The position numbers and the translations under genes are program-made. Under the pieces are notes generated by a model that searched no databases, was not told the origin of the DNA, and saw only the letters and a program-made list of their open reading frames with translations. A stretch of DNA of 7,312 nt from Leptolyngbyaceae cyanobacterium CSSed165cm_216 (GTDB lineage Bacteria; Cyanobacteriota; Cyanobacteriia; Phormidesmidales; Phormidesmidaceae): the NCBI GenBank assembly GCA_007135385.1, contig SLIY01000432.1, positions 1-7,312 on the forward strand, given 5' to 3'. Of the stretch, positions 5,349 to 7,312 are shown one piece after another (within the stretch, counting starts at the first letter, position 1; the number at the start of each line of letters is the position of its first letter).

Positions 5349-6875
5349 ATGTCTGACCGACCCGTTTCGTCCGCGACTACTGCGATCGCCATGATCGACA
5401 TCACCAAGCGATTCCCGGGGGTGATCGCCAACCAGGGGGTCAACTTTGCCGTCCAGAGCGGTGAAATCCACGGTCTGCTAGGGGAAAACGGGGCTGGCAA
5501 AACCACCCTGATGAATATTCTCTGTGGCCTGTACCGGCCTGATCAGGGGCACATTCAACTGCAAGGGCGACCGGTGCAGTTTCATCGTCCGGCCGATGCG
5601 ATCGCGGCGGGTATTGGCATGGTGCACCAGCACTTTCAGTTGGTGGAACGCTTCACCGTGGCCGAAAACTTAGTGCTGGGGGAAAGCCAGCGGCTACGGC
5701 GAGAGCCACCCCAGCGGTTGCACCGGCGGCTGCGGGATCTGGCCAGTCGCTACGGCTTAGAGCTAGACCCCGCCGTTCCGGTGTGGCAACTGTCTGTGGG
5801 GCAGCAGCAGCGGGTGGAAATTCTCAAAGCTTTGTATCGCCAGGCGCAAGTGTTGATTCTCGACGAGCCCACGGCCGTGCTCACCCCCCAGGAGACCCAG
5901 GGGTTAATCACGACTCTGCGGCAGTTGGCGGCTCAGGGGACAGCAATCATTTTTATCAGCCACAAGCTGAATGAAGTGCTGGCGGTCTGCGATCGGATCA
6001 CTGTGCTGCGAGATGGCCAGACCATGGGTACCGTAGCCGCCGCCGACTGTGACACCCACCGCCTCGCCGAGATGATGGTAGGGCGAGAGGTGGACTTCAC
6101 CCGTCCTGAGCGAGTTAGCCAAGATCACCCCGAACCCAGATTGCGCCTAGAGGCGGTTTCCGTCCAGGGCCACCATCAGCGCCCCGCCCTAGATGCCATT
6201 TCCCTGACCGTCCACAGTGGGGAAATTGTCGGTATTGCCGGGGTCGATGGCAACGGTCAGCGAGAGCTAGAGGAGGTGATCGTTGGACTATGCCCCCCGA
6301 GCCAGGGCACCCTTCACAGCCAGGGCACCCTGGCCCACATTCCCTCCGATCGCTACACCATGGGGCTGATTGGGGCATTTTCTGTCACCGAAAACCTGCT
6401 CCTGCGCGACTATCGGTATCCGCCGTTTCAGCGACGGGGGATGCTGCGTCCCAAGGTGATGGCTCAACAGGCCATGACCCTAGTCAACGACTACCTGGTG
6501 CGGACTCCCTCGCTGCAGACCCTGAGCCGTCAGCTGTCGGGGGGGAATGCCCAGAAAGTCGTGATTGCCCGAGAACTATGCCGCCAACCCCAGGTGATTC
6601 TGGCGGCCCAGCCCACCCGAGGCCTAGATGTGGGGGCGATTGAATATGTTCACGCCCAGCTGATGGCCCAGCGCGATGCCGGAGCCGCAATCCTGCTGAT
6701 TTCCACTGAGCTAGATGAAATTTTGCGGTTGTGCGATCGCATTGCCGTGCTTTATGAAGGCCAGATCGTTGGCTGGGCCAACGCGGCCACCGCCAATGTC
6801 AATCACCTAGGACTGATGATGGCGGGCAAGCATTCCCCTGAAACCTTGTCTATCTCCATGGCCCATGACGGCTGA
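5349..6875 (+). CDS. Twin-domain ABC importer ATPase, BMP/nucleoside (YufO-like) type
   Basis: This 508-residue protein has two fused ATPase domains and would energise a membrane importer with a BMP-family binding protein and two permeases. Domain 1 is complete: Walker A GENGAGKTT (45-53), Q-loop region VHQHFQLVERFTVAENL (92-108), signature LSVGQQQR (148-155) and Walker B VLILDEP (168-174). Domain 2 has the degenerate P-loop GVDGNGQ (298-304), signature LSGGNAQK (396-403) and AAQPTRGLD (419-427), in which Ala-Gln stands at the Walker B Asp-Glu position. These are normal for this subfamily and imply a single hydrolysing site. Start: ATG 5349 is preferred; a TTG frame extends to 5337 and M15 is a later option. 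The permease gene begins inside its last codons. Substrate is inferred from family (nucleosides or related compounds). No BMP lipoprotein gene is seen upstream. Confidence 0.92.
   Translation: MSDRPVSSATTAIAMIDITKRFPGVIANQGVNFAVQSGEIHGLLGENGAGKTTLMNILCGLYRPDQGHIQLQGRPVQFHRPADAIAAGIGMVHQHFQLVERFTVAENLVLGESQRLRREPPQRLHRRLRDLASRYGLELDPAVPVWQLSVGQQQRVEILKALYRQAQVLILDEPTAVLTPQETQGLITTLRQLAAQGTAIIFISHKLNEVLAVCDRITVLRDGQTMGTVAAADCDTHRLAEMMVGREVDFTRPERVSQDHPEPRLRLEAVSVQGHHQRPALDAISLTVHSGEIVGIAGVDGNGQRELEEVIVGLCPPSQGTLHSQGTLAHIPSDRYTMGLIGAFSVTENLLLRDYRYPPFQRRGMLRPKVMAQQAMTLVNDYLVRTPSLQTLSRQLSGGNAQKVVIARELCRQPQVILAAQPTRGLDVGAIEYVHAQLMAQRDAGAAILLISTELDEILRLCDRIAVLYEGQIVGWANAATANVNHLGLMMAGKHSPETLSISMAHDG
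6300..6331 (+). repeat. In-frame 18-bp-period repeat within ATPase domain 2
   Basis: AGCCAGGGCACCCT occurs at 6300-6313 and 6318-6331. The 18-bp period keeps the frame and encodes SQGTLH-SQGTLA, just before the IPSDR motif. It lies where related ATPases carry a longer strand-turn segment. Confidence 0.75.
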
Positions 6876-7312
6876 TTCCTCCCCCTTGGCCCCCACCTCC
6901 CTCAGCCCCCGGCTCAAGGCTTTGGCCCCGGCCTTGGGGGTCTTAATCGCCCTATTCCTTAGCAGCATCGTCATTGCCCTCAGCGGTGTGAACCCCCTAG
7001 AGGCCTATCAGACCCTGATGGCTGGTGCATTCGGCGGTTCCCGCCAGATCACCGAAACCCTGCTCAAGGCCACACCGATCTTAATTATCGCCCTGGGGTT
7101 GACCATCGCCTTTCAAGCGCGGGTTTGGAATATCGGCGCAGAAGGGCAGTACCACATCGGTGCTCTGCTCGCCGGTACCGTCGCCCTGGTACAGCCCGAC
7201 CTCCCAGCCCCGATCATGATGCTCGCTATGGTGCTGGCCGGATTAGGGGGCGGGTTACTGTGGAGTCTGATCGCTGGCCTGCTGCAACTCAAGCGGGGAG
7301 TCAACTTGATTA
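6865..7312 (+). CDS. ABC importer permease, YufP-like (BPD_transp_2), 3' end cut off
   Basis: The first 149 residues are in the window and the frame is still open at the right edge. The protein is an integral membrane subunit that forms the import channel with a second permease. A short cytoplasmic N-terminus is followed by membrane segments at about 19-41, 67-84, 96-110 and 115-141. Between the second and third lies ARVWNIGAEGQ (85-95), matching the FRxGxWNIGxEGQ motif of permeases of BMP-linked nucleoside importers. ATG 6865 lies inside the ATPase gene, overlapping it by 11 bp in another frame, so translation is probably coupled. A second permease and perhaps the binding protein are expected beyond the edge. 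Confidence 0.9.
   Translation, partial: MTADSSPLAPTSLSPRLKALAPALGVLIALFLSSIVIALSGVNPLEAYQTLMAGAFGGSRQITETLLKATPILIIALGLTIAFQARVWNIGAEGQYHIGALLAGTVALVQPDLPAPIMMLAMVLAGLGGGLLWSLIAGLLQLKRGVNLI

Overview
The window looks like part of a cyanobacterial chromosome, probably a filamentous or Leptolyngbya-like lineage (the lineage is an inference). Three things support this. The octamer GCGATCGC (HIP1) occurs eight times in 7.3 kb, where chance predicts about 0.1. Degenerate heptamer repeats of the GAGGGCA/GAAGGCA kind lie in the central intergenic space. A full-consensus promoter for the cyanobacterial nitrogen regulator NtcA is also present. The DNA is moderately GC-rich, and every complete gene appears intact.

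Layout from left to right. (1) A minus-strand gene of unknown function is cut by the left edge at 1-64; an extended -10 promoter lies upstream of it at 149-157. (2) A minus-strand pair forms the core of the Nit1 gene cluster: a Nit6803/Sll0784-type nitrilase (1438-2466) followed 48 bp later by an MSMEG_0568/Sll0785-type radical SAM protein (277-1389), with a terminator-like hairpin after it. (3) A 720-bp divergent intergenic region holds a mosaic of short repeats (2515-2700), a 14-bp hairpin (2739-2774), an 11-bp tandem repeat (2904-2925) and the NtcA promoter (3111-3153). (4) A plus-strand pair follows: an OsmC-family protein lacking the usual second cysteine (3187-3708), and an acyl-CoA-dehydrogenase-fold flavoprotein without a recognisable catalytic glutamate (3919-5085). 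A tandem repeat and a long hairpin separate the two genes, and a terminator follows them. (5) The start of an ABC importer operon of the BMP/nucleoside type ends the window: a twin-ATPase subunit (5349-6875) overlapping the first permease gene by 11 bp (6865 to the right edge).

How the genes may work together: Nit1-cluster genes are associated with nitrogen starvation and with nitrile or cyanide use. The perfect NtcA promoter in front of the divergent osmC-flavoprotein pair suggests that both arms answer to nitrogen limitation. One hypothesis is that the flavoprotein oxidises a nitrogen compound, the OsmC protein handles (hydro)peroxide by-products, and the nitrilase/radical SAM pair processes a nitrile. 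The ABC importer could bring in a nucleoside-like or other nitrogenous substrate, but it is separated by a terminator and may be unrelated. The other usual Nit1 partners (Sll0783-like protein, GNAT, AIR-synthase-like protein, flavin oxidoreductase) are not next to the pair here, so the cluster is split or reduced.
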